Below are positions 1 through 9,505 of a stretch of DNA of 64,000 nucleotides, piece after piece. A program made the position numbers and the translations under genes. The stretch's first letter is position 1. Each line of letters starts with the position of its first letter. Where the stretch lies: NCBI RefSeq assembly GCF_000834015.1, contig NZ_JXQI01000060.1, positions 148,849 to 212,848 of the forward strand. The letters run 5' to 3'. This DNA is from Prevotella pectinovora (GTDB lineage: Bacteria; Bacteroidota; Bacteroidia; Bacteroidales; Bacteroidaceae). Below the pieces are notes generated by a model. The model had not been told where the DNA came from and searched no databases. It worked only from the letters and a program-made list of their open reading frames with translations.

Positions 1-54
1 CAAAAGACTGCAAGCAGTTATTTGAATTATATATTAAACGGCCTAATGACCGAT
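1..54 (+). repeat. Partial copy of dispersed repeat R1
   Basis: This matches the right half of repeats at 24531-24631 and 63784-63876. Shared landmarks are ACTGCAAGCAGT (a small palindrome), an AT-rich stretch, and the end CGGCCTAATGACCGAT. The left part lies outside the window. Confidence 0.8.
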
Positions 55-112
55 GGGGGGGGGTAACGATAATCAAGCACAAAATATACACATAAGAATG
101 TTTTTTTACGGG

Positions 113-241
113 AAAAAGTATCATAGTATCATTTTATGGTCTCTCAGAACGGCTAAAATCCTGCAAGCCAACGAGTAACGCCAATGATACTTTTCCGAAC
201 TCTTTACAGAAAAGTATCATTGATGTATCATCGAAATATCA
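113..241. repeat. TATCAT-rich region with a perfect inverted repeat
   Basis: Six copies of a TATCAT core occur in both orientations. The best structure is a perfect 12-bp inverted repeat (183-194 against 210-221, AATGATACTTTT and its complement) with a 15-base loop. It could be a terminator of a gene to the left or a binding-site array. No gene is seen here. Confidence 0.55.
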
Positions 242-289
242 TACAGCTTTATTTATTTTAACCCCAATCGGTCATTAGAACCATCCTGA

Positions 290-507
290 CCTTCCTAAAG
301 GGAAGGGACAAGTTACTCTGCATATTGCCATCAGCCCCCACCTATCCTCCCCCGTAGGGGAGGGACTGGTTACTCTTGACTGCCTGTTTACCAGTGGGTT
401 ATCCATAATTTTGCAACTTGACCACCAATGGTCATCAGTATTCGAAGTAAACGGCACCACCACTCTATGACAGAAACGGAGTAACCTGCATCTCCCCTTC
501 GGGGGAG
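290..507. repeat. Three GC-rich hairpin units associated with GTTACTC
   Basis: Hairpins are CCTTCC-TAAA-GGAAGG-type at 290-306, CCTCCCC/GGGGAGG at 346-363 and CTCCCC-TTCG-GGGGAG at 492-507. The first two are followed by GGGAC and then GTTACTCT. The third is in the opposite orientation and is preceded by GGAGTAACCTGC. They look like copies of one REP-like extragenic unit; no coding sequence is supported. Confidence 0.6.
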
Positions 508-696
508 AACGAGAGGGGGCTGAAGTCAGAGGCAGAGTAATCTGTTACTCCACTTTGGGAATGTTAGGTTGTAACCAAGAGCGTATGGGTTACAGATAAA
601 ACACCATAAAACCATTTGTCATTCCGTGATGTCGCTGTATCCCCAGCCTATGGTTGATGGACAGCAGTCTATGATCCTGTCAGAGAGTACAAAATC

Positions 697-1012
697 TGCC
701 CAACTGGGGCAACGTGCTTGCCCATGTTGGGCAACGTGCTTGCCCCACTTGGGCACGCTGCTTGCCCCACTTGGGCAGAAAATGCACCAGACGGCTGCCC
801 AATAAGTTAATGTTGTAATATCCATATTCCTGTTTTCTGGATTCTGCCAACACATGCAATTCCTGCCATCTGAATTCCTGCCATCTGATACTTCCTCTCA
901 TCAGCAAACCATCCAGACAATTGCCTGACAGTTGTCTGACAGCCAACTGCCTGAATATCAAAGCACTACATGAAAAAACCAGACAATCTGACAGTTTTGA
1001 CGATTTTTTAGT
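697..1012 (-). repeat. Copy A of composite dispersed element (minus orientation)
   Basis: Read on the minus strand it has the same order as copies at 24.7-25.0 kb and 43.5-43.8 kb: a CTGTCAGATTGTCTGG module, a module around AACAGGAATATGGATATTAC, and a run of about four 20-bp palindromic units of the type GGGGCAAGCAGCGTGCCCA (697-777). It contains overlapping open frames, but these follow the DNA repeat and are not credible genes. Confidence 0.8.
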
Positions 1013-2487
<1,475 letters not shown>

Positions 2488-2553
2488 TTGCGGACCGAGA
2501 GGCTAAGGAGCAATCATCGGAACGCAATCCTGACAAAAAAAAGACACCACGAT

Positions 2554-2592
2554 ACTCCCCATATTGCGCTTCATGCCGTATGGGGAGTTTTT
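2554..2592 (+). terminator. trpS rho-independent terminator
   Basis: A perfect 10-bp stem (ACTCCCCATA at 2554-2563 with TATGGGGAGT at 2579-2588) is followed by TTTTTA. Confidence 0.85.
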
Positions 2593-2680
2593 ACATATAA
2601 TAAAAGGTTATCAATTTGACACTTTAAAAGAAGGATTTTAATCATATTGCCAATTTTTATCTAATATTTTTTGGATTTTA

Positions 2681-2712
2681 TTTGTACATCTCAAAAAATA
2701 TCTCGACTTTTG
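2681..2712 (+). promoter_or_regulatory. Probable promoter of the 2845 gene
   Basis: TTTG at 2681-2684 is followed after 20 bp by GACTTTTG (2705-2712), close to the Bacteroidota TAnnTTTG consensus. The leader would be about 125 nt and A-rich. Apart from this and the trpS terminator, 2488-2844 holds nothing recognisable. Confidence 0.5.
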
Positions 2713-2844
2713 CAAGCGGAACGTTATTCAAGAAGCAAAATTGCAATGAGGAAAGATGAAAAACAGTATAAATTGCAAGAAAGGAAACGTTAGAGAGAAA
2801 CATACAACAACTGATTAAATTATCAACTAAATAAATTTAAGCTT

Positions 2845-4314
2845 ATGAGAATATTTACTTTACTTTCGTTCGCGGCCATCTTCGCTGCACAATCTGCAAA
2901 TGCACAGAACCCTGTACAGAACCAGCGCATCTCACTTGAGAGTGTATCAGGTGTTTACGCTCCAGCACAGAGCCCGGTAGCCAAGAAGGCGGTTTCTGAC
3001 ATCATGCGCCCTGCTAAGGAGCAGATCTTCTACAGAAACGACAAAGACGACGGATGGGCAGAAAAGGCAGCCGAGGAGTACACTTACACCTACGACGAGA
3101 AGGGCCGCGTGAAGACAAAGCTCAGCTACGACCCTAAGGCTGAGGTTGCAAACCAGAAATATTCGCGCTACACATACGAGTATGACGAGGACGGAAACGA
3201 GACGCTCGTACTCTTTGAATACAGCGGCGACAAAGAGACATGGAAGGGCGACTGGAAAATCGAGAAGACTTGGGACAACGTGGTGAAGGGCCTACAGACT
3301 GGTGCCATGATGTATGAATACAGCGTCGTGACAAAGCAGCTCACCAAGATGTCTCCAGAGAACTGCTTCCGCACAGAGATTACCCGCGACGACAAGGGCC
3401 GCGTGACTCTGTATGTGAACTACAGATACAATGACATGAAGAAGGAGTATATCAACCAGCGTATCACTCCTACATACGACGAGGCTACCGGCCATCCTTC
3501 ATCAGTGGTGATGGAGGACCAGATATGGGACAATGACGCACAGGCAAACGTATTGGGCGAGATTAGGAGATTCCATAACTTGAAATGGCAAGAGTGTGAC
3601 GACCAGTTCGTGAACATAAACGACAACTTCCGTATGGGCAATTGCCGCGCTACTGAATACAGATTCAATTATCGCGGTGTGGACTACGGTGACTATGTAA
3701 TTACATACGGTGAGAAGTATCCTGAGTATGTAGCTAATTATACATACCTCGACGGATCTGGCAGTGACGTCATGACAAACAAGCTAATTGACGATAACGG
3801 TTCTTACTACTACTATGACGAAAGCTGGTGGGATAAGAACGGCGACGGAGAGAAAGGCGCAGATGAGATTTCATTGAGCAAGTATGTTTACTACTACAAT
3901 GAAAAAGGCGTGAAGTGTGGCGATGAGCAGTGGGGAAGCGGATACGGCTCTCCAATCGAACTCTACTATGCCCGCAAGGACGTTTACACATACGATGCTA
4001 CCTATGACTACCCGACAGAGATCGTGGCTTACTCATTCGATTTCTTCAACAAGGTTCTCGAGGACGGCACTGTAAACTACACTCCAAACCAGCGCACTGT
4101 TTACTCAGACTTCACAAAGGTTGGCGAAGTTGACGCTATCGACACAGTGAAGGCTAACGCTGAAGGCTTCACCACATACTCTCTCTTCGACCTGCAGGGA
4201 CGCTGCGTAGAGAAGGGCGCTATGAACAACAACATCGGTAGCGGCAAGCACGGCGTATTCATCCTCCAGATGAGCAACGGCTCTGAGACAAAGAGCGTAC
4301 GCATAGCAAGATAA
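2845..4314 (+). CDS. Secreted hypothetical protein with T9SS-type C-terminal tail
   Basis: A 489-residue exported protein of unknown function. It starts with a clear Sec signal peptide ending in ANA-Q (about residue 20). The body contains several Tyr-Asp-rich strands of the form YTYTYDEKGRV and YTYEYDEDGN, similar in texture to YD or MORN-like beta repeats. The last 50 residues (YSLFDLQGRCVEKG, then G-K-H-G-VFIL, then KSVRIAR) resemble a type A T9SS sorting domain, the signal used by the secretion system encoded at 56-62 kb. It is a single-gene transcript with its own promoter and a perfect terminator. Export and surface location are inferred from these signals; no enzymatic motif was recognised. 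Confidence 0.8.
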   Translation: MRIFTLLSFAAIFAAQSANAQNPVQNQRISLESVSGVYAPAQSPVAKKAVSDIMRPAKEQIFYRNDKDDGWAEKAAEEYTYTYDEKGRVKTKLSYDPKAEVANQKYSRYTYEYDEDGNETLVLFEYSGDKETWKGDWKIEKTWDNVVKGLQTGAMMYEYSVVTKQLTKMSPENCFRTEITRDDKGRVTLYVNYRYNDMKKEYINQRITPTYDEATGHPSSVVMEDQIWDNDAQANVLGEIRRFHNLKWQECDDQFVNINDNFRMGNCRATEYRFNYRGVDYGDYVITYGEKYPEYVANYTYLDGSGSDVMTNKLIDDNGSYYYYDESWWDKNGDGEKGADEISLSKYVYYYNEKGVKCGDEQWGSGYGSPIELYYARKDVYTYDATYDYPTEIVAYSFDFFNKVLEDGTVNYTPNQRTVYSDFTKVGEVDAIDTVKANAEGFTTYSLFDLQGRCVEKGAMNNNIGSGKHGVFILQMSNGSETKSVRIAR

Positions 4315-4342
4315 TGACATAGACCAGACTAACATCCAATAC

Positions 4343-4376
4343 AATCCCCGTGGCATCGAAAGACGCCACGGGGATT
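4343..4376 (+). terminator. Terminator after the secreted protein gene
   Basis: A perfect 12-bp stem, AATCCCCGTGGC (4343-4354) with GCCACGGGGATT (4365-4376), and a 10-base loop. Confidence 0.8.
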
Positions 4377-4754
4377 ATTCATTTCTACAGCCGATAACAC
4401 CCACTTTGCAAACCCGTCTTGACAAAGTCAGCACTATGGATTGACAAACCTCACTAAATAGTGTGAATGACATAAAATATTTACATAAGGGTACGGGGTA
4501 TATCAGATTTTCTTTGTAATTTTGCCACGTAAAAAGAGCCATACCGTTATCGTGGCAGCTCCAGAGCGAGCCATGTTTGCCAACCACGGAAACGGAAACG
4601 GCATGACAAGACTCGAAACGGTATTAGCTACAAGCCGGCAGACGGCATCATCGACAGATCGGGAAACGACAACAACGACAAATCGAAAACTGCATTATCG
4701 ATAATCGAGAAGGTATTAGTGAGACACAATACATTATAATATTATAATAACATT
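4377..4754 (+). other. Gene-free stretch with promoter box and long leader
   Basis: A TAATTTTG box (4517-4524) precedes the iron-sulfur gene pair and would give a leader of about 220 nt. The leader contains repeated GGAAACGG/CGAAACGG tracts. An open frame beginning with TTG at 4522 overlaps the -7 box and is low complexity, so it is not called as a gene. No known riboswitch was recognised. Confidence 0.45.
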
Positions 4755-5456
4755 ATGATTTATTCAACAGAAGTAAAGAACATGTGCGTTGTGGCCAAAG
4801 GCCCAAACCACGGACCAGCTCCTATCCCAGAGGAAGGAAAATGGGTTTATGCTAAAGAAATCAAAGACATCTCCGGCTACACACACGGTGTGGGTTGGTG
4901 TGCTCCTCAGCAGGGCGCCTGCAAGCTGTCTCTCAACGTTAAGGACGGCGTTATCCAGGAGGCTCTCGTTGAGACTATCGGTTGCACGGGTATGACCCAC
5001 TCTGCTGCCATGGCATCAGAAATCCTGCCAGGCAAGACAATCCTCGAGGCTCTCAACACAGACCTCGTTTGCGACGCCATCAACACTGCCATGCGCGAAC
5101 TCTTCCTGCAGATCGTTTACGGACGCACACAGAGTGCATTCTCTGAGGGTGGTCTGACAATCGGTGCCGGTCTTGAGGACCTCGGCAAGGGACTCCGCTC
5201 ACAGACTGGTACTCTCTACGGTACTGTTGCCAAGGGCACACGCTACCTCGAGCTCACCGAGGGATATATCACACGCCAGTTCCTCGACAAGGACAACCAG
5301 GTTTGCGGTTACGAGTATGTACACCTGGGCAAGATGATGGAGGCCATCAAGAACGGTATGGACGCCAACGAGGCAGTGAAGAAGTTCACAGGCTCTTACG
5401 GACGCACCACCGCCGAGCAGGGAGTTGTTAAAGCTATTGATCCACGTAAAGAATAA
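4755..5456 (+). CDS. IscU/NifU-N-like iron-sulfur scaffold-type protein
   Basis: A 233-residue protein of the NifU N-terminal/IscU-like group that is commonly annotated beside GGGtGRT proteins. Residues 44-130 resemble the scaffold fold: a Cys at 49 and again at 56, then ETIGCTGMTHSAAMASE with Cys77 placed like the second conserved cysteine of IscU, followed by a PGKTILEAL helix. The third canonical scaffold cysteine is not obvious at the expected position (FLQIVYG), and C11 and C106 lie elsewhere, so cluster ligation may differ from IscU. The gap to the next gene is only 17 bp, so the two are surely co-transcribed. The substrate and partner are not known; a role in metal-cluster handling is inferred. 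Confidence 0.8.
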   Translation: MIYSTEVKNMCVVAKGPNHGPAPIPEEGKWVYAKEIKDISGYTHGVGWCAPQQGACKLSLNVKDGVIQEALVETIGCTGMTHSAAMASEILPGKTILEALNTDLVCDAINTAMRELFLQIVYGRTQSAFSEGGLTIGAGLEDLGKGLRSQTGTLYGTVAKGTRYLELTEGYITRQFLDKDNQVCGYEYVHLGKMMEAIKNGMDANEAVKKFTGSYGRTTAEQGVVKAIDPRKE

Positions 5457-5473
5457 TAAGGAGAAACAAAGAC

Positions 5474-6487
5474 ATGATTAGAAAAGTAAGTTACGAAAGT
5501 CAGGAGCGTCGCGAGGCGCAGGTTCTCGCTGCCCTCAACGCTGAGGGTATCAAGAGCGTAGAAGAGGCTAACGAGATTTGCGAGGCTGCAGGTGTTGATC
5601 CTTATCAGATGTGTGAGGACACTCAGCGTATCTGCTTCGAGAATGCAAAGTGGGCATACGTTTGCGGTGCTGCCATCGCCATCAAGCGCGGCTGCAAGAC
5701 TGCTGCTGATTGTGCAGAGGCTATCGGCGTGGGTCTGCAGGCATTCTGCATCCCTGGTTCTGTTGCCGACGACCGTAAGGTTGGTCTTGGCCACGGTAAC
5801 CTCGCTGCACGTCTGCTCCGCGAGGAGACACAGTGTTTCGCATTCCTCGCCGGCCACGAGTCATTCGCTGCCGCTGAGGGTGCCATCAAGATTGCTGAGA
5901 TGGCAAACAAGGTTCGCAAGAATCCTCTGCGCGTTATCCTCAACGGTCTCGGCAAGGACGCTGCCATGATCATCAGCCGTATCAACGGTTTCACATACGT
6001 ACAGACAGAATTCGACTACTACACTGGCGAGCTGAAGGTCGTTAACCGCATCGCTTACTCTGACGGTCCACGTGCAAAGGTGAACTGCTACGGTGCAAAC
6101 GACGTTCGCGAGGGTGTGGCTATCAACTGGAGCGAGGATGTAGACGTTTCCATCACCGGTAACTCTACAAACCCGACACGTTTCCAGCACCCGGTAGCCG
6201 GTACATACAAGAAGGAGCGTCTCGCTGCAGGCAAGCCTTACTTCTCAGTGGCTTCAGGTGGTGGTACCGGACGTACTCTTCACCCAGACAACATGGCTGC
6301 TGGTCCTGCTTCTTACGGTATGACCGACACCATGGGCCGTATGCACTCTGACGCTCAGTTCGCAGGTTCTTCTTCAGTTCCTGCCCACGTAGAGATGATG
6401 GGCTTCCTGGGTATGGGTAACAACCCGATGGTAGGTGCTACAGTGGCTATCGCCGTAGCTATCGACCTCGCCCTCAACAAGAAGTAA
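5474..6487 (+). CDS. GGGtGRT family protein
   Basis: A 337-residue protein carrying the eponymous motif GGGTGRT at residues 262-268 (context SVASGGGTGRTLHPDNM). The family is uncharacterised and is typically encoded directly after an IscU-like protein, as here. The sequence is soluble, rich in Ala/Gly helices, with several Cys residues in the first half (ICEAAGVDPYQMCEDTQRICFENAKWAYVCG region, residues 36-68). The frame is intact and ends 34 bp before a strong terminator, which closes a two-gene operon. Function cannot be assigned from sequence; coupling to iron-sulfur metabolism is an inference from the neighbour only. Confidence 0.9.
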   Translation: MIRKVSYESQERREAQVLAALNAEGIKSVEEANEICEAAGVDPYQMCEDTQRICFENAKWAYVCGAAIAIKRGCKTAADCAEAIGVGLQAFCIPGSVADDRKVGLGHGNLAARLLREETQCFAFLAGHESFAAAEGAIKIAEMANKVRKNPLRVILNGLGKDAAMIISRINGFTYVQTEFDYYTGELKVVNRIAYSDGPRAKVNCYGANDVREGVAINWSEDVDVSITGNSTNPTRFQHPVAGTYKKERLAAGKPYFSVASGGGTGRTLHPDNMAAGPASYGMTDTMGRMHSDAQFAGSSSVPAHVEMMGFLGMGNNPMVGATVAIAVAIDLALNKK

Positions 6488-6520
6488 TTATCTTGTTCAT
6501 AAGATATTTACATAATATTA

Positions 6521-6560
6521 TCCTCCATAATCCTTATAGCGATTATGGAGGATTTTTTTG
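6521..6560 (+). terminator. Terminator of the GGGtGRT operon
   Basis: A perfect 12-bp stem (TCCTCCATAATC at 6521-6532 with GATTATGGAGGA at 6541-6552) followed by seven T. Confidence 0.92.
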
Positions 6561-6670
6561 TATCTGCAAACCTGTTGGATATTGGCTTTTCTGGTGAACT
6601 TGTGATCGGGGGGTATGCCATATTTCCCTTTATTTAACGTGGAGAATGGTGGATTTTCGGAGAATATATA

Positions 6671-6678
6671 TATATTTG
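6671..6678 (+). promoter_or_regulatory. Promoter -7 box for the RhuM-like gene
   Basis: TATATTTG in an AT-rich setting, 79 bp before the ATG at 6757. Confidence 0.55.
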
Positions 6679-6756
6679 CATCAAGCGACATTATATTCTA
6701 TATGGAGCAAGAATTGTAAATGACCTGATAGAAAAGCTAAGAAGAAAAGAATAACA

Positions 6757-7128
6757 ATGGATAAAGGACAATTTCTATTATATCAGACTCCTGACGGTGA
6801 TTCACAGATAGAGGTGAAGCTGCAAAACGATACTGTCTGGCTCTCACTTGACCAGATGGCAGAGTTGTTTCAGCGTAATAAGTCCACTATCTCACGACAT
6901 ATAAAGAATGTGTTGGAGGACGGGGAACTTGACGAAAATGAGGTTGTTGCATTTTTTGCAACAACCACTAAACACGGTGCTATTGAAGGAAAGCTACAGA
7001 AGCATCAAGTGGCTTTTTACAATCTCGACATGATTATCAGCGTAGGCTACCGCGTACATTCCTACCGTGGTGTTCAGTTCCGTATATGGGCAACCAAGGT
7101 ATTGAAGGAGTATATTGTGAAAGGATAA
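6757..7128 (+). pseudogene. Truncated RhuM-family protein
   Basis: The 123-residue product matches the N-terminal domain of RhuM-like proteins (named from a Salmonella pathogenicity-island gene, function unclear): SLDQMAELFQRNKSTISRHIKNV, the ATTTKHGAIEGK segment, then YFNLD-like YNLDMIISVGYRV and RIWATKVLKEYIVKG. Family members normally run to roughly 300 residues or more, and this one stops immediately after the KEYIVKG segment, with no recognisable continuation in any frame downstream. It still has a promoter box and a terminator, so a short protein with only the helix-turn-helix-like N-domain could be made. I call it a truncation; a functional short form cannot be excluded. Confidence 0.75.
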
Positions 7129-7177
7129 GTAAAGTCTGCTCTACATATCAACCACACCTTAATTATATCAGAATACA

Positions 7178-7229
7178 AGCCCTGATGATCGATTGTGCTT
7201 AACTCCCAATCGGTCATCAGGCTGTTTTT
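7178..7229 (+). terminator. Hairpin terminator built from the AATCGGTCAT motif
   Basis: AGCCCTGATGATCGATTG (7178-7195) pairs with CAATCGGTCATCAGGCT (7207-7223), followed by a T-run. It lies between convergent genes. The right arm is the same CAATCGGTCAT-AGG motif found alone in other intergenic regions of the window. Confidence 0.75.
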
Positions 7230-9303
7230 ATCTCACCACGATTTCATCGGTGAAGAGCCATCCGAATTCGGTGTCGCAGCTGCCCTGCACTCTCACGTAG
7301 CGTGCCTTCCGGCTGCCATGCCATGCCTGAGTGCGGTAGCCCACACGACAGGGGTCGCGCTGCGGCTGGTCTTGCGAATACACCTGGGTGAATGTCTTGC
7401 CGTCTTCGCTCAAAGACACCCGATATTTGGTAGGATAATAAATCCACGGACCGAGCGACTGCATAAATACCGCCGACACCTCATGCAGCTTCTGTATGCT
7501 GCCCATGTCTATCGTCACGTCGAGACACCATCCATCGGTGCCTGTGAAGCCCTGCCACCTCTTGTCGGCATAGGTCCATCCGCCACGCACTCCGTCAACA
7601 AGCGCCTGTTCGCCACCGGCAGTGTATTTGGGATGCAACGGTGTGTTGTAGGTCACACGGCAGCCGCGAGCCTTATGCTTCACGGGAGTGAACGACTCCT
7701 TGCGCTCTCCTATCTCATGACGAAGGTCGAAGGCGTGGATTCCCATAGCCCTCACCGTGTCACACTCTGCCAAGGCACGACGGTGGAAATCGGCATAGTC
7801 TTTCTTCTCTGCTCCGTTCCATCCTATCTCGGCTATCGCCATAGCACGTGGCCAGAACATATACTCCATCTGCTCGTCAGACGGTATGTATTCTGCCCAC
7901 AGGTTAGCCTGCAAGCCCGTGATATGGCGGCGCTCGTCGGCGGTGAGGTCATCGCCCGGCACGTAGTCATACATCTTCTTGAGTGTGAGGTATCCGCCCA
8001 TCGCCGTAGGCTGGGTGATGGGAGCATCCTGATATCTGTCGATATAGCAGTAGTCGCCCGGCGAGAGCACCACATCGTAGCCGTGCTCGATAGCCTTGCG
8101 TGCCAGGTCGGTCTCTCGCCACACCATCACAGTGGTATTGGGGGCGAGACGGGAGGCTATAACCTCGTCCCATCCCACGAGACGTCTGCCGTGGGCATTG
8201 AGGAAATTGCCGAAGTGGGTGATGAGATGTGCCTGCAGTCCTGCCTTGTCGGTATGCAGCTCTTTCATCATGCGCTGGCAGAGCAGACAGTTGTCCCAGG
8301 CTTTCATCACTGCCTCGTCGCCTCCCACATGGATATATTCCGAAGGGAATATGTCCATCACCTCAAGGAGCACGTTCTCCATGAAATCGTATGTTGCCAC
8401 ACTGCCGGGACACATGTCGGAATCCTTGTATGGCTCATGCGAGCATGACAGTTCGGGATAGGCGGCGAGCACTTCTTCTGAGTGGCCCGGCATCTCTATC
8501 TCCGGCACTATCGTTATGCCCCGGTCGGCGGCATAGCTTACGAGCTCACGCAGCTGGTCCTGGGTGTAATACCCGCCGTAGGCTCCCGGTGTGCCCTCCT
8601 CCACGTATTTTCCGCCGTTGTCGGTCCACTCCTGCCATGTGGCATAGGGACGCCAAGCGGCGAGGTTGGTGAGCCGGGGGTATCGCTTTATCTCTATTCG
8701 CCATCCGGCGGCATCGGTGAGATGCAGATGCAGGCGGTTGAACTTATATCGCGCCATGGCGTCGATCTGACGCTTCAGGAAGTCGATGGAACGGAAATGA
8801 CGCGACACGTCGAGCATCATCGAGCGCCATTTGTATGCCGGTGCGTCTAACACATCGCAGCATGCCACTCCCTTCTTCGTAGTCAACTGTCTCACCGTAG
8901 CCCAAGCCAGACGGAAGCCGTCGGCACTGGCGGCTCGGATAAGGATGGTGTCGGGAGAAACATGCAACTGATAGGCTTCGGCTTCTGCCCCATCTTTCAG
9001 CGTCAGTCCGGCTATCGACTTTGGAGACAGTCTGTCGAATATCATCACCTGACGGGCGCCTCCCTTGCTAACAGCCATCCATGGCTCGGAATAGATGTTG
9101 CGGGCGATGTCCCCCACCCTGTTCTCCACTCTCACTTGTCTGCCACGGGTATGGAATGTGCCTTTGGCTGGCGCACACGACTGTGGTTTGGGTAGTATGC
9201 CCTGTGCTGACGCCTTGCCCTGCGGCGTGGCCACGGCAAAGGTGAGGACAAGGCTCATGGCGAGTGTCTTCACTCTTTTGCGTATTCTTCTGTCTATATT
9301 CAT
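7228..9303 (-). CDS. Beta-N-acetylhexosaminidase, GH20
   Basis: A 691-residue exported glycoside hydrolase of family 20, which removes terminal GlcNAc or GalNAc from glycans such as mucin or chitin oligosaccharides. The N-terminus is a signal peptide ending near ASAQ (residue 34). Next is a GH20b-type domain, and then the TIM barrel with HLHLTDAAGWRIEIKRYP and the catalytic Asp-Glu pair in HVGGDEAV (D329-E330). The acetamido group acts as nucleophile in this family. The C-terminal 150 residues (WTYADKRWQGFTGTDGWCLDVTIDMG through RYVRVQ) look like a discoidin-type (F5/8 C) carbohydrate-binding domain. It is monocistronic with a promoter box at 9360-9367 and three phased repeats upstream. Confidence 0.95.
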   Translation of the reverse strand: MNIDRRIRKRVKTLAMSLVLTFAVATPQGKASAQGILPKPQSCAPAKGTFHTRGRQVRVENRVGDIARNIYSEPWMAVSKGGARQVMIFDRLSPKSIAGLTLKDGAEAEAYQLHVSPDTILIRAASADGFRLAWATVRQLTTKKGVACCDVLDAPAYKWRSMMLDVSRHFRSIDFLKRQIDAMARYKFNRLHLHLTDAAGWRIEIKRYPRLTNLAAWRPYATWQEWTDNGGKYVEEGTPGAYGGYYTQDQLRELVSYAADRGITIVPEIEMPGHSEEVLAAYPELSCSHEPYKDSDMCPGSVATYDFMENVLLEVMDIFPSEYIHVGGDEAVMKAWDNCLLCQRMMKELHTDKAGLQAHLITHFGNFLNAHGRRLVGWDEVIASRLAPNTTVMVWRETDLARKAIEHGYDVVLSPGDYCYIDRYQDAPITQPTAMGGYLTLKKMYDYVPGDDLTADERRHITGLQANLWAEYIPSDEQMEYMFWPRAMAIAEIGWNGAEKKDYADFHRRALAECDTVRAMGIHAFDLRHEIGERKESFTPVKHKARGCRVTYNTPLHPKYTAGGEQALVDGVRGGWTYADKRWQGFTGTDGWCLDVTIDMGSIQKLHEVSAVFMQSLGPWIYYPTKYRVSLSEDGKTFTQVYSQDQPQRDPCRVGYRTQAWHGSRKARYVRVQGSCDTEFGWLFTDEIVVR

Positions 9304-9359
9304 GTGATATTATGTTTTCTGTATTCCAACTTAGGTTTCCTGTGTTTTCTATGTCTTTG

Positions 9360-9367
9360 CAAAGATA
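9360..9367 (-). promoter_or_regulatory. Promoter -7 box for the GH20 gene
   Basis: TATCTTTG on the minus strand, about 57 bp before the start codon. The -33 region 19 bp upstream is TGTG rather than TTTG, a weak match consistent with dependence on an activator. Confidence 0.6.
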
Positions 9368-9423
9368 ATGCAAAAAAATGAAAAGACACAAGACTTTCAT
9401 TTAATCAAGTCCGAATTCAGAAT

Positions 9424-9505
9424 CTGCACGAGATTGATGCAGTTTTCAAAGGAATCTGCACGAGATTGATGCAGAATTTGAAGAAAACTGCACAAATTTG
9501 ATGCA
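9424..9505 (-). repeat. Three 32-bp-phased operator-like repeats upstream of GH20
   Basis: CTGCACGAGATTGATGCAG occurs exactly at 9424-9442 and 9456-9474, with a diverged copy CTGCACAAATTTGATGCA at 9488-9505. Starts are spaced exactly 32 bp apart. Each unit has CTGCA/TGCAG inverted ends. They lie about 60-145 bp upstream of the GH20 -7 box. They look like transcription-factor sites on one DNA face. Confidence 0.7.

Noticed and set aside
619..855. Open frames sharing the start MCWQNPENRNMDITTLTYWA in repeat copies A and C (619-855 minus and 43639-43863 plus)
   Set aside because: The similarity follows the DNA repeat. In copy B the same DNA has no ATG and is shifted out of frame, and the C-terminal halves are translated minisatellite. 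Not a conserved protein.
4522..4704. 60-residue frame in the leader of the iron-sulfur operon
   Set aside because: It begins with TTG inside the -7 box, is low complexity, and resembles no family.
6690..6754. A frame reading YGARIVNDLIEKLRRKE just before the RhuM-like gene
   Set aside because: It has no start codon, overlaps the promoter box region, and is too short to assign to a family.
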